DNA of 5,727 nt from an uncultured Pseudomonadota bacterium (GCA_902783675.1 CACZRW010000097.1:1-5727), one strand, 5' to 3'; shown: positions 1 through 5,727, counted from the stretch's first letter. Notes: generated by a model not told the origin, from the sequence alone. Made by a program: numbers and translations.

Positions 1-248
1 GCTTCCGCGGGGTGAATGAAAAAGGAAGGTGTGCCCGTTGAGGCGAGCGTTGCGGCTATTTTAGAGCCGATGTGGCCGGATTTACCCATGCCCGTCACGA
101 TAACTTTGCCGGTGGTATTATAAAGCCTGTCAATCGCATCAACAAATGATTGTCCCAGCGAGTCTTTTAAAGCGACCAGTCCGGCGGTTTCCATTTCAAT
201 TATTTCTTGTCCGATTTTGATTTCGTCTTTAGTGAACTTTTCCGGCAT
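1..248 (-). CDS. kdsD: Arabinose-5-phosphate isomerase, KdsD/KpsF/GutQ family (N-terminal 82 residues, runs off left edge)
   Basis: The family interconverts D-ribulose-5-phosphate and D-arabinose-5-phosphate in the cytoplasm, the first step towards Kdo for the LPS inner core. The visible part is an N-terminal helical lead-in (residues 1-45) and the start of the SIS sugar-isomerase fold. Residues 47-56 read GKVIVTGMGK and are followed by SGHIGSKIAATLASTGTPSF and then HPAE, which is close to the signature I know from E. coli KdsD and KpsF. The ATG at 248 is chosen because AAGGAA lies at 260-255 on the minus strand at good spacing and the family homology starts right after it. The gene lies 85 nt downstream of rnd on the same strand, so cotranscription is likely. 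The rest of the SIS domain and any CBS pair lie outside the window. GutQ or KpsF paralogues cannot be told apart from this fragment, but rnd next door favours the housekeeping kdsD. Confidence 0.92.
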   Translation of the reverse strand, partial: MPEKFTKDEIKIGQEIIEMETAGLVALKDSLGQSFVDAIDRLYNTTGKVIVTGMGKSGHIGSKIAATLASTGTPSFFIHPAE

Positions 249-254
249 TTAATG

Positions 255-260
255 TTCCTT
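255..260 (-). promoter_or_regulatory. Ribosome binding site of kdsD
   Basis: On the minus strand AAGGAA lies 6 nt before the ATG at 248. No convincing promoter or terminator was seen in the 85-nt gap 249-333 between rnd and kdsD. The gap is pyrimidine-rich on the plus strand and holds a six-base direct repeat (TTAAGT at 274-279 and 283-288) of unknown meaning. This supports reading kdsD from the rnd transcript. Confidence 0.6.
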
Positions 261-333
261 TCTTTTCTTTGTTTTAAGTATCTTAAGTTGCCATGAGTTA
301 AAGGGGAAGGGGTAAAAAGTGCGGCTTCGGCGG

Positions 334-963
334 CTATACTTCCGAAATGCGCGAGAAAACATCGCCCTCAAATCCCGCTTCGTCCAAGGCCGCGCGAGTG
401 GGCAGAAATTCCATGCACTTGTCGGCAAAGTGCTTTCGTCCTTCGCGGATAAGCCGCTCGTCAAGAATCTCTTTAATTTGGTGAAGGTAGAAAACATCGT
501 TTGCAGCGTATTTTATTTGCTCGTCCGTAAGAGTGGGTGCGCCCCAATCCGAGCACTGTTGCTCTTTTTCAATCTCAATACCCAAAAGCTCGGCGCAAAG
601 GGTCTTTAAGCTGTGCTCAACAGAGTTCGTGCGCGCCAGTTTTGAAGCTATTTTCGTGCAATAAACCGGAGCAATGTCCGCACCTAAAAAATGCTTTAAA
701 GCCGCAATGTCAAAGCGTCCGTAGTGGAAAATCTTCAGGACTTTTCTGTCTTCCAATAAAGCTTTGAGATTGGGGGCGTTATAGTTTCCTTTGTTAAAGT
801 GGACAAGATGCGCCGTGCCGTCACCGGCAGAAAGTTGAACAACGCAAAGACGATCGCGATTTAGTTTTAAACCCGTGGTCTCGGTGTCAATCGCTACGGA
901 ATCTCCGAAAGATAAACCCGAAGGTAAATCGCCGCCGTGCACCGTTATTTTCTTTGCAAACAT
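334..963 (-). CDS. rnd: Ribonuclease D-like 3'-5' exonuclease, short form without HRDC domains
   Basis: This is a 209-residue DEDDy-family 3'-5' exoribonuclease of the RNase D type, expected to act in the cytoplasm on structured RNA 3' ends such as tRNA precursors. All three Exo motifs are present: Exo I DTETTG with D26 and E28, Exo II HYGRFD with D85, and Exo III YAANDV with Y152 and D156. These are the four acidic metal ligands plus the tyrosine that defines the DEDDy subgroup, so it should be catalytically competent. E. coli RNase D is about 375 aa with two C-terminal HRDC RNA-binding domains; this protein stops right after the exonuclease fold, as do the short RNase D proteins of many alphaproteobacteria. 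Start ATG 963 is preceded by AAGGA at good spacing. It lies 26 nt behind a tRNA gene and 85 nt ahead of kdsD on the same strand, suggesting a shared transcript. Confidence 0.93.
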   Translation of the reverse strand: MFAKKITVHGGDLPSGLSFGDSVAIDTETTGLKLNRDRLCVVQLSAGDGTAHLVHFNKGNYNAPNLKALLEDRKVLKIFHYGRFDIAALKHFLGADIAPVYCTKIASKLARTNSVEHSLKTLCAELLGIEIEKEQQCSDWGAPTLTDEQIKYAANDVFYLHQIKEILDERLIREGRKHFADKCMEFLPTRAALDEAGFEGDVFSRISEV

Positions 964-989
964 ACTTTTTCCTTTTGTTCCTTTGTGTT

Positions 990-1076
990 TGGTGCCCGAA
1001 AGAAGACTCGAACTTCCACGACTGTTACATCACTAGTACCTGAAACTAGCGCGTCTACCAATTCCGCCATTCGGGC
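990..1076 (-). tRNA. tRNA-Leu, anticodon CAG, CCA encoded
   Basis: Read on the minus strand, a perfect 7-bp acceptor stem GCCCGAA/TTCGGGC closes the cloverleaf, with discriminator A at 993 and a genome-encoded CCA at 992-990. The D-arm region is GCGGAATTGGTAGACGC. The anticodon stem CTAGT/ACTAG holds loop TTCAGGT, giving anticodon CAG, which reads the leucine codon CUG. A long class II variable arm follows, with a short GAT/GTC stem, then a T-arm GGAAG-TTCGAGT-CTTCT. The long variable arm and the CAG anticodon together identify leucine. The length is 84 nt plus CCA. It heads the minus-strand unit that continues into rnd, so its 3' end would be released from a tRNA-mRNA precursor. Confidence 0.97.
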
Positions 1077-1085
1077 TTTAGCTAA

Positions 1086-1112
1086 TTTTGGGGCAGGGCC
1101 CCCGTACCAAAA
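1086..1112. repeat. GC-rich inverted repeat in the tRNA 5' leader
   Basis: GGGGC (1090-1094) and GCCCC (1098-1102) form a 5-bp stem around a 3-nt loop. Alternatively TTTTGG (1086-1091) can pair with CCAAAA (1107-1112) enclosing a shorter GGC/GCC stem. It lies between the candidate tRNA promoter and the tRNA 5' end, in the part of the transcript that RNase P would remove. There is no T-run after it in the direction of tRNA transcription, so it is not a standard terminator. Its role is unknown. Confidence 0.45.
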
Positions 1113-1120
1113 CAGACGGC

Positions 1121-1149
1121 AACCTAGCACATTATTTACAAAAAGACTA
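1121..1149 (-). promoter_or_regulatory. Candidate promoter of the tRNA-Leu-rnd-kdsD unit
   Basis: On the minus strand a weak -35 TAGTCT (1149-1144) is followed after 17 bp by TAGGTT (1126-1121), which carries a TGC extension directly upstream as in extended -10 elements. Transcription would begin near 1114 and give a leader of about 38 nt removed by RNase P. The hexamers match consensus only partly, so this is the best candidate rather than a firm call. No better pair was seen between the tRNA and the pump promoter. Confidence 0.35.
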
Positions 1150-1163
1150 GACTTTTTTCTTTC

Positions 1164-1192
1164 TTTTAACCGATATTTAATGTATCTATAAT
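1164..1192 (+). promoter_or_regulatory. Candidate sigma-70 promoter of the efflux operon
   Basis: A perfect -10 hexamer TATAAT lies at 1187-1192. The -35 is weak: TTTTAA at 1164-1169 with a 17-bp spacer, or TTTAAC at 1165-1170 with 16 bp. Transcription should start near 1199-1200, giving a leader of about 70 nt. A strong -10 with a poor -35 fits a promoter whose output depends on a regulator, but that is inference. It points away from the tRNA promoter candidate, from which it is about 14 bp distant. Confidence 0.55.
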
Positions 1193-1199
1193 TTCATTT

Positions 1200-1234
1200 T
1201 GCTTTAAGCACCTTGATTTCAATCCGATTTCAAG
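1200..1234. promoter_or_regulatory. Operator-like repeats in the pump operon leader
   Basis: Three overlapping elements sit just downstream of the predicted transcription start. TGCTTTAAGCA (1200-1210) is a palindrome around a central T. GATTTCAA occurs twice (1215-1222 and 1226-1233), offset by 11 bp, about one helical turn. CTTGA (1212-1216) and TCAAG (1230-1234) are inverted ends of an imperfect 23-bp palindrome. RND pump operons are commonly repressed by TetR- or MarR-type dimers at such sites near the start of transcription. No regulator gene lies in the window, so the binding protein is unknown. Confidence 0.4.
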
Positions 1235-1254
1235 CGGTTTGCAGTTCTTTTTTT

Positions 1255-1261
1255 AAGGAGG
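1255..1261 (+). promoter_or_regulatory. Strong ribosome binding site deciding the GTG start of the adaptor gene
   Basis: AAGGAGG at 1255-1261 is a perfect Shine-Dalgarno core. It leaves 8 nt before the GTG at 1270 but 14 nt before the in-frame ATG at 1276, so the GTG is preferred. Translation from either codon keeps the same signal peptide. A T7 run (1248-1254) lies immediately upstream. Confidence 0.75.
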
Positions 1262-1269
1262 ATTTTTAA

Positions 1270-2463
1270 GTGTCCATGGTTAAGAAAACAGTCCTTTTGG
1301 CGGCGGCAGGGGCTTTTGCGCTTGCATTGTCCGCTTGCGATAAGCCGGTTGAGCAGCAACAAGCTCAAGGTCCGGTGCCGGTGACAGCAGTTGCGGCAGT
1401 TAGTGAAGATTTGCCGATTAGCAGGGCTTTTATCGGTAAAGTCGTATCTTATGACAAGGTGGACATAAAACCCAGAATCCAAGGCATCATTAAAAAGAGA
1501 GCCTATACCGAAGGGGCAATGGTTAAAAAGGGTGCGCTGTTATATTCCATAGAAAAAGACCAATATACGGCGGCTTTGCAACAGGCAGAGGCGGCGCTGG
1601 CAAAGGCCGAGGCTGATGCCATAAATGCTAACTTGCAGTTGGAGCGCGCCGAGCAGCTAATCGGAACGGGAGATATTTCCAAAGCTACTTTTGATAACAG
1701 AAAAGCGGCGGCGGCTATGGCTATGGCTGCCGTTAAGGAAGCCCGAGCCGCGGCGGATAATGCCAAGCTTAATCTCGGTTATACCGATATCAAAGCACCT
1801 TTTACGGGGCGCGCAGGTATGAGCAATTATGACGAGGGCGAGTATATTACGCCTTCGTCCGGCACTTTGGTCAGCATGGTCAGCATCGATCCCATGGGAG
1901 TCGAGTTCGCTATCGGAATGAAAGATATTGCGGCAATGATGGTATCGGTCGGCGGCGAAGTGCCTCATATCTCGGCAGAGCTTACTTTAACCCAAGGGCA
2001 TGTCTATGAAAACAAGGGCAAAATCGACTTTATTGATAATTCCATAAATCAACAAACCGATACTTTGAAAATGCGTGCAAGGTTTGATAACCCGAAAGGC
2101 AGGCTTATGGACGGCGAGTTGGTGTCAATCAAAATTACCACCGAGGAAAAGTATCCCATGATTATCATTCCTCAGGCCTCTTTGCAACAAGATCAGGCAG
2201 GGCGTTATGTGTTGGTGGTCAAAGACGATAACAAAATTGATTTAAGGCGTGTTATCACCGGCGTCGAGGTGGGGAAGAACATTGTCGCGGCATCGGGGCT
2301 TAATGAAGGCGAAAAAGTCGTGGTTGAAGGTTTGCAAAAGATTAGGCAAGGCTCGGAAGTAAAGGCGGCCATCGTTGATATTTATCAGTTTGATAACGGG
2401 ACCGACAAAACCAAAAACGGCAGCGCCAAAGCAGGTGAAGCTAAAACCGAAGAAAGTAAGTAA
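1270..2463 (+). CDS. acrA: RND efflux periplasmic adaptor lipoprotein (membrane fusion protein), AcrA/MexA type
   Basis: This 397-residue adaptor links the inner-membrane RND pump to an outer-membrane channel. A lipoprotein signal peptide has K5-K6, a hydrophobic stretch 8-20 and lipobox LSAC, with C23 as the lipidated residue. Asp24 at +2 predicts retention in the inner membrane (Lol avoidance). Two lipoyl half-motifs (about 60-97 and 167-205) flank an alanine-rich alpha-helical hairpin (about 98-166). A beta-barrel (about 205-290) and a membrane-proximal domain (about 295-375) follow, and the last 20 residues are a Lys/Glu-rich tail. At the hairpin tip R126, L130 and S137 have the spacing of the RLS motif used to dock TolC-type channels. 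The length matches E. coli AcrA. It is 31 nt upstream of the transporter gene in one operon. The exact subfamily (AcrA, MexA or BepF type) is not resolved. GTG start by ribosome-site spacing. Confidence 0.93.
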   Translation: MSMVKKTVLLAAAGAFALALSACDKPVEQQQAQGPVPVTAVAAVSEDLPISRAFIGKVVSYDKVDIKPRIQGIIKKRAYTEGAMVKKGALLYSIEKDQYTAALQQAEAALAKAEADAINANLQLERAEQLIGTGDISKATFDNRKAAAAMAMAAVKEARAAADNAKLNLGYTDIKAPFTGRAGMSNYDEGEYITPSSGTLVSMVSIDPMGVEFAIGMKDIAAMMVSVGGEVPHISAELTLTQGHVYENKGKIDFIDNSINQQTDTLKMRARFDNPKGRLMDGELVSIKITTEEKYPMIIIPQASLQQDQAGRYVLVVKDDNKIDLRRVITGVEVGKNIVAASGLNEGEKVVVEGLQKIRQGSEVKAAIVDIYQFDNGTDKTKNGSAKAGEAKTEESK

Positions 2464-2480
2464 AGAATTGTTTCAGGCTT

Positions 2481-2489
2481 AAAGGAAGA
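2481..2489 (+). promoter_or_regulatory. Ribosome binding site of the RND transporter gene
   Basis: AAAGGAAGA ends 5 nt before the ATG at 2495. The 31-nt gap 2464-2494 holds no terminator or promoter, which supports cotranscription of the adaptor and transporter genes. Confidence 0.65.
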
Positions 2490-2494
2490 AAAAG

Positions 2495-5400
2495 ATGTTT
2501 TCAGGATTGTTTATTGATCGCCCAAAACTTGCGATGGTGGTGTCAATTGTTATCACTTTGGGCGGGCTTATTTGTATATCGCAAATCCCTGTCGCTTCTC
2601 TTCCCGATGTTACTCCGCCGCAGGTGGAAGTTTCTGCTACTTATGTCGGTGCGTCCGCCGAAGTGGTTGAAGCTACGGTCGCACAGCAAATCGAAGCCGC
2701 TATGATAAGTGTGGACGATATGATGTATATGTCGTCAACAAGCTCTAACGACGGCAGCTATAACCTTAACATCACTTTTAATCTCGGCTCCGATCCCGAT
2801 ATGAATACCGTTAATGTGCAAAACAAGGTCAAGCAGGTGGAAAGTCAGCTGCCTACCGAAGTGACGCAGGTCGGCGTGTCGGTGCAAAAGCAGTCTACGA
2901 CCATGCTTATGGCAATTGCGATTTATTCCGACGATCCCGAAGCATACGATATGCTATATCTTAACAACTATGCCAACTTGTATGTGAAAGATGTGCTTGC
3001 CAGAGCGCCCGGTGTCGGTGATGTGCAGATATTCAGCAGGCAGGATTACTCCATGCGGGCGTGGCTTGATGTTGATAAGATGGCGAATATGAATATATCC
3101 GTGCCCGAGATTATCTCTGCCATATCAGCTCAGAATATTCAGGCGGCGGCCGGATCTGTCGGTTCGCAGCCCGCACCTAAAAATCAGCAGATGCAGTTAA
3201 CCATTTTAGCGGAAGGGCGGCTTAAAACCGTTGAGGAGTTCGGCGATATTATTTTAAGAGCGAATCCGGACGGGTCTAATCTTTATTTAAAAGATGTTTC
3301 CAGAATCGAGCTCGGGGCAAAAAGTGCGGCCATCACTTCTTACTATAGCGGCAAGCCGGCGGTGGCAATGGCGGTGTTCCAAACTCCCGAAGCTAACGCC
3401 GTGGCGGTTGCCAAGGAAGTTCAGCAAAGAATGGAAAAGCTTTCTAAGGCTTTCCCGACGGGCATCAGTTACGATATTATTTATGATACTTCAACTTCCG
3501 TGTTCGCCACTATTCAAGAGGTGTTCAGAACGCTTATCGAAGCGTTCTTGCTGGTGGTGTTGGTAGTGTTTGTTTTCCTTGGGACAATCAGAGCAACTTT
3601 CATTCCCATGATAGCAATTCCCGTCGCGCTGGTCGGCACCTTTATTTTCCTTTACTGCTTCGGATTCTCGGCAAATACCGTGTCGCTTTTGGCGTTGGTT
3701 TTGTCGGTGGGTATTGTGGTTGATGATGCCATCATGGTCGTGGAAAATGTTGAACGCGTAATGGAAGAAAATCCCAATATGTCGCCAAAAGATGCTACGA
3801 AAAAGGCCATGGGTGAAATTACCGCTCCGATTATCGCAGTGACCTTCGTGCTGGTGTCAGTGTTTGTTCCCGTTACCTTAATGCCCGGTATGACAGGCGC
3901 TCTTTACCGCGAGTTCGGGGTGACGGTGTGTGTGGCGATGATGCTGTCCGCGGTTAACGCTTTAACCCTTACTCCCGCGCTGTGCGGATTGATTATGAGA
4001 CCGGGAAAAGAGCCGTGGGGCTTTATGCGTGCGGTAATGAACTTTATTGATAGAGTGCGCCAAGGGTATGCCAACATCGTGCGCAAGACTTTGCATATCA
4101 TTCCCTTGATGCTAATCATTTTGGGCGGTATCGCCACCGCTGCTTGGTTCGTTTATGAAAGAACGCCGGGCGGGTTTATTTCTTCGGAAGATCAAGGTGC
4201 GGTGTTCGTTGATATTTCTTTGCCGCCTGCCGCTTCCACCAACAGAACTGATGTTATTGCAAAGCAGGTTAACGATATCGTTCTGCAAATCCCCGGCGTG
4301 AACAGAACGATGATGGTCGTCGGATACAGCATTCTTTCCGGTAACGCTGGTTCGGATTCCGCAATGATGATTGTGGGCTTGGAAGACTATGAAAAGCGCC
4401 GCTCGCCCGAACTCGGAGTCGATAACATCATTACCGAGATTTTTAAGCGCACTTCCACTATTCAAGGGGCTTCCGTGGTCGCCTTTAACTTGCCCGCGAT
4501 TATGGGGCTCGGTTCTTTCGGCGGCTTTTCTTATCAGCTTAACAGTATCACGGGTGCATCGGCCGCCGACATGTATAAAGTCGCGATGAATCTGATTCTG
4601 GAAGCGAATAAGCAGCCCGAGCTTATGAATGTGTTTACGACTTACAGTGCGCAAAATCCGCAGCTCTTCCTTGATCTGGACAGGCAAAAGGCGCAGACTC
4701 TGGGGCTTACCATTTCCGAAATATTCATGGCGCTGCAGACTTATCTTGGCGGATATTATGTGAACGACTTTAACCTTTACGGCAGAACATGGCAGGTCAA
4801 TATTCAGGCCGAGCCGACTTTCCGCGGGACGATTGAGGATATCTATCGCATTTATGTCAAAAATAACAAAGGCGTGATGGTGCCTTTGCGCTCTATTATC
4901 AATGTCGAAAACTCGGTCGGGCCGAAGTATTATTCTCGCTACAACAACTATCGTTCTATCGCCATTAACGGCAATGCAAGGCCTAATGTAAGTTCGGGTG
5001 ACGCGCTGGCGGCGATGGAACGCGTTTCCGAAAAGCTGCCCGAGGGCTATAGCTTTGAGTGGACGGCGCAATCGCTTCAGGAAAAAGAAGCCGGCTCGGC
5101 GATGATATTTATTTTGGCGGCGGCAGTGGTGTTTGCCTACTTGTTCCTTGTCGCTCTTTACGAAAGTTGGAATACGCCGATTGCAATCATGCTGTCCGTA
5201 ATTACCGCTTTGCTGGGAGGTATGCTCGCGCTTAATATCGCGGGGCTGTCTAACGGCATTTATGCGCAAATCGGACTTATCGTTCTAATCGCCATGGCGT
5301 CCAAAAACGCAATTCTTATCGTGGAGTTTGCGCGTGAGCGGCGGTTGCATATGGGCATGAGCATTATAGACTCGGCGGTTGAAGGTGCTCGCCTTCGTTT

Positions 5401-5635
5401 CCGTGCGGTTATGATGACCAGCTTTGCCTTTATCTTGGGCTTGGCTCCGCTGATAATCGCACACGGCGCGGGCGCTATAGCCAGACGTGAAGTCGGCACT
5501 CCCGTTTTCGGCGGCATGATAGCAGGTGCGGTTGTAGGTATTTTCTTCATTCCCGCTCTTTATGTCGTCTTTCAATGGATAGGAGAGCTGTTGCTTACTC
5601 CCGCTCAAAAGGCCGAACTGGAAAAATCCAAATAA
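2495..5635 (+). CDS. acrB: RND multidrug efflux transporter, HAE-1 family, AcrB/MexB type
   Basis: This 1046-residue inner-membrane antiporter should form a trimer that uses proton influx to expel hydrophobic or amphiphilic compounds through an adaptor and a TolC-like channel. It starts MFSGLFIDRP, typical of the family, with TM1 at about 12-30. A first porter/docking half follows, then a TM2-TM6 block (about 340-500), TM7 at about 535-553, GGFISSEDQGAV opening the second periplasmic half, and TM8-TM12 from about 869. The proton relay is complete: D410 and D411 in GIVVDDA (AcrB D407, D408), K937 in ASKNA (K940), R968 (R971) and T975 (T978). The drug-pocket phenylalanines of AcrB are mostly replaced here: M137, M606, Y611 and I613 stand at the places of F136, F610, F615 and F617, while F180 (F178) is kept. 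The length equals that of MexB. Substrates cannot be predicted. Only the AcrB alignment positions rest on memory. Confidence 0.95.
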   Translation: MFSGLFIDRPKLAMVVSIVITLGGLICISQIPVASLPDVTPPQVEVSATYVGASAEVVEATVAQQIEAAMISVDDMMYMSSTSSNDGSYNLNITFNLGSDPDMNTVNVQNKVKQVESQLPTEVTQVGVSVQKQSTTMLMAIAIYSDDPEAYDMLYLNNYANLYVKDVLARAPGVGDVQIFSRQDYSMRAWLDVDKMANMNISVPEIISAISAQNIQAAAGSVGSQPAPKNQQMQLTILAEGRLKTVEEFGDIILRANPDGSNLYLKDVSRIELGAKSAAITSYYSGKPAVAMAVFQTPEANAVAVAKEVQQRMEKLSKAFPTGISYDIIYDTSTSVFATIQEVFRTLIEAFLLVVLVVFVFLGTIRATFIPMIAIPVALVGTFIFLYCFGFSANTVSLLALVLSVGIVVDDAIMVVENVERVMEENPNMSPKDATKKAMGEITAPIIAVTFVLVSVFVPVTLMPGMTGALYREFGVTVCVAMMLSAVNALTLTPALCGLIMRPGKEPWGFMRAVMNFIDRVRQGYANIVRKTLHIIPLMLIILGGIATAAWFVYERTPGGFISSEDQGAVFVDISLPPAASTNRTDVIAKQVNDIVLQIPGVNRTMMVVGYSILSGNAGSDSAMMIVGLEDYEKRRSPELGVDNIITEIFKRTSTIQGASVVAFNLPAIMGLGSFGGFSYQLNSITGASAADMYKVAMNLILEANKQPELMNVFTTYSAQNPQLFLDLDRQKAQTLGLTISEIFMALQTYLGGYYVNDFNLYGRTWQVNIQAEPTFRGTIEDIYRIYVKNNKGVMVPLRSIINVENSVGPKYYSRYNNYRSIAINGNARPNVSSGDALAAMERVSEKLPEGYSFEWTAQSLQEKEAGSAMIFILAAAVVFAYLFLVALYESWNTPIAIMLSVITALLGGMLALNIAGLSNGIYAQIGLIVLIAMASKNAILIVEFARERRLHMGMSIIDSAVEGARLRFRAVMMTSFAFILGLAPLIIAHGAGAIARREVGTPVFGGMIAGAVVGIFFIPALYVVFQWIGELLLTPAQKAELEKSK

Positions 5636-5646
5636 ATAGGCTTCAA

Positions 5647-5723
5647 ATTTGCGAATCTGCGGGTCGCGGATTTTTCACGTACTTTTAGTACGCTGGAAAA
5701 ATCCTTGCCCTTGTTTCACAAAT
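5647..5723. repeat. 77-nt imperfect palindrome at the right end (possible dispersed REP-like or miniature element)
   Basis: Two 36-nt arms, 5647-5682 and 5688-5723, surround the 5-nt loop TTTTA. Pairing from the loop outward: CGTAC (5678-5682) with GTACG (5688-5692), GGATTTTTC (5668-5676) with GAAAAATCC (5696-5704), GGG (5661-5663) with CCC (5708-5710), GAA (5653-5655) with TTC (5715-5717), and ATTTG (5647-5651) with CAAAT (5719-5723). Small internal loops separate these blocks. GCT (5640-5642) and AGC (5724-5726) could extend it further. It overlaps the operon terminator. Such elements often occur in many copies between genes, but copy number cannot be judged from one window. Confidence 0.7.
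5654..5676 (+). terminator. Intrinsic terminator of the efflux operon
   Basis: AATCTGCG (5654-5661) pairs with CGCGGATT (5665-5672), an 8-bp stem with one G-T pair, around loop GGT. The GC-rich core TCTGCG/CGCGGA is followed directly by TTTTTC (5671-5676). It begins 18 nt after the transporter stop codon, the expected place for a rho-independent terminator. No outer-membrane channel gene is therefore likely to be part of the same transcript. The T-run is only five bases, so termination may be partial. Confidence 0.65.
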
Positions 5724-5727
5724 AGCA

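Noticed and set aside
274..288. TTAAGT direct repeat in the rnd-kdsD gap
   Set aside because: A six-base AT-rich repeat is expected by chance in this composition and has no supporting context.
303..333. Possible terminator between rnd and kdsD (minus strand, GCCGAAGCCGCAC followed by TTTTT)
   Set aside because: The GC-rich part is a direct GCC repeat, not an inverted repeat, so it does not form a hairpin of useful length.
319..609. Plus-strand 96-aa open frame opposite rnd
   Set aside because: It overlaps the conserved C-terminal half of the exonuclease on the other strand and shows no recognisable motif.
945..1130. Minus-strand 61-aa reading frame containing RMAELVDALVSGTS
   Set aside because: This peptide is the well-known spurious translation of a tRNA-Leu gene; the frame lies over the tRNA.
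1231..1254. Possible attenuator: T7 run before the adaptor ribosome binding site
   Set aside because: No stable GC-rich stem precedes the T-run; only 2-bp pairings such as GC/GC around GGTTT are possible.
4112..5269. Minus-strand 385-aa open frame antisense to the RND transporter gene
   Set aside because: It is entirely inside a gene with clear family homology, has the Arg/His-rich composition typical of antisense shadows, shows no domain I recognise, and has no associated promoter.
1..5727. CRISPR arrays, insertion sequences, phage genes, toxin-antitoxin or other defence systems
   Set aside because: No regularly spaced repeats, transposase or integrase motifs, or unexplained genes were seen; all long open frames are explained by the tRNA, rnd, kdsD and pump genes.

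Overview
The window looks like ordinary chromosomal DNA from a Gram-negative bacterium, most likely an alphaproteobacterium of moderate GC content. Three observations support this: an RNase D gene directly upstream of an arabinose-5-phosphate isomerase gene (an order I associate with the alphaproteobacterial rnd-kdsD-lptC-lptA-lptB-rpoN neighbourhood), a short RNase D without HRDC domains, and an AcrAB-type tripartite efflux pump, which requires an outer membrane. The finer placement is inference; no rRNA or marker gene is present.

Layout. Bases 1-1076 are read on the minus strand, in the order tRNA-Leu(CAG) at 1076-990, rnd at 963-334, then the 5' part of kdsD from 248 off the left edge. The tRNA 3' end and the rnd start are only 26 nt apart, so the tRNA, a DEDDy exonuclease of the type that trims tRNA 3' ends, and the first LPS-Kdo gene are probably one transcription unit. 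Bases 1077-1269 are a divergent intergenic region with a candidate minus-strand promoter for the tRNA unit, a good plus-strand promoter with a perfect TATAAT, and operator-like repeats in the roughly 70-nt leader of the pump operon.

Bases 1270-5635 carry a two-gene plus-strand operon: an AcrA/MexA-type lipoprotein adaptor (397 aa, GTG start) and an AcrB/MexB-type RND transporter (1046 aa), 31 nt apart. The adaptor bridges the inner-membrane proton/drug antiporter to an outer-membrane TolC-like channel that is not encoded here. The proton-relay residues of the transporter and the channel-contacting RLS positions of the adaptor are intact, so the pump should work. Its drug pocket appears to have lost most of the phenylalanines known from AcrB. 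The operon ends in an intrinsic terminator that sits inside a 77-nt imperfect palindrome filling the right end of the window.

I see no phage, transposase, CRISPR, toxin or other new system. The points most worth a second look are the terminal palindrome, the remodelled pump pocket, the leader repeats and the tRNA-rnd coupling.
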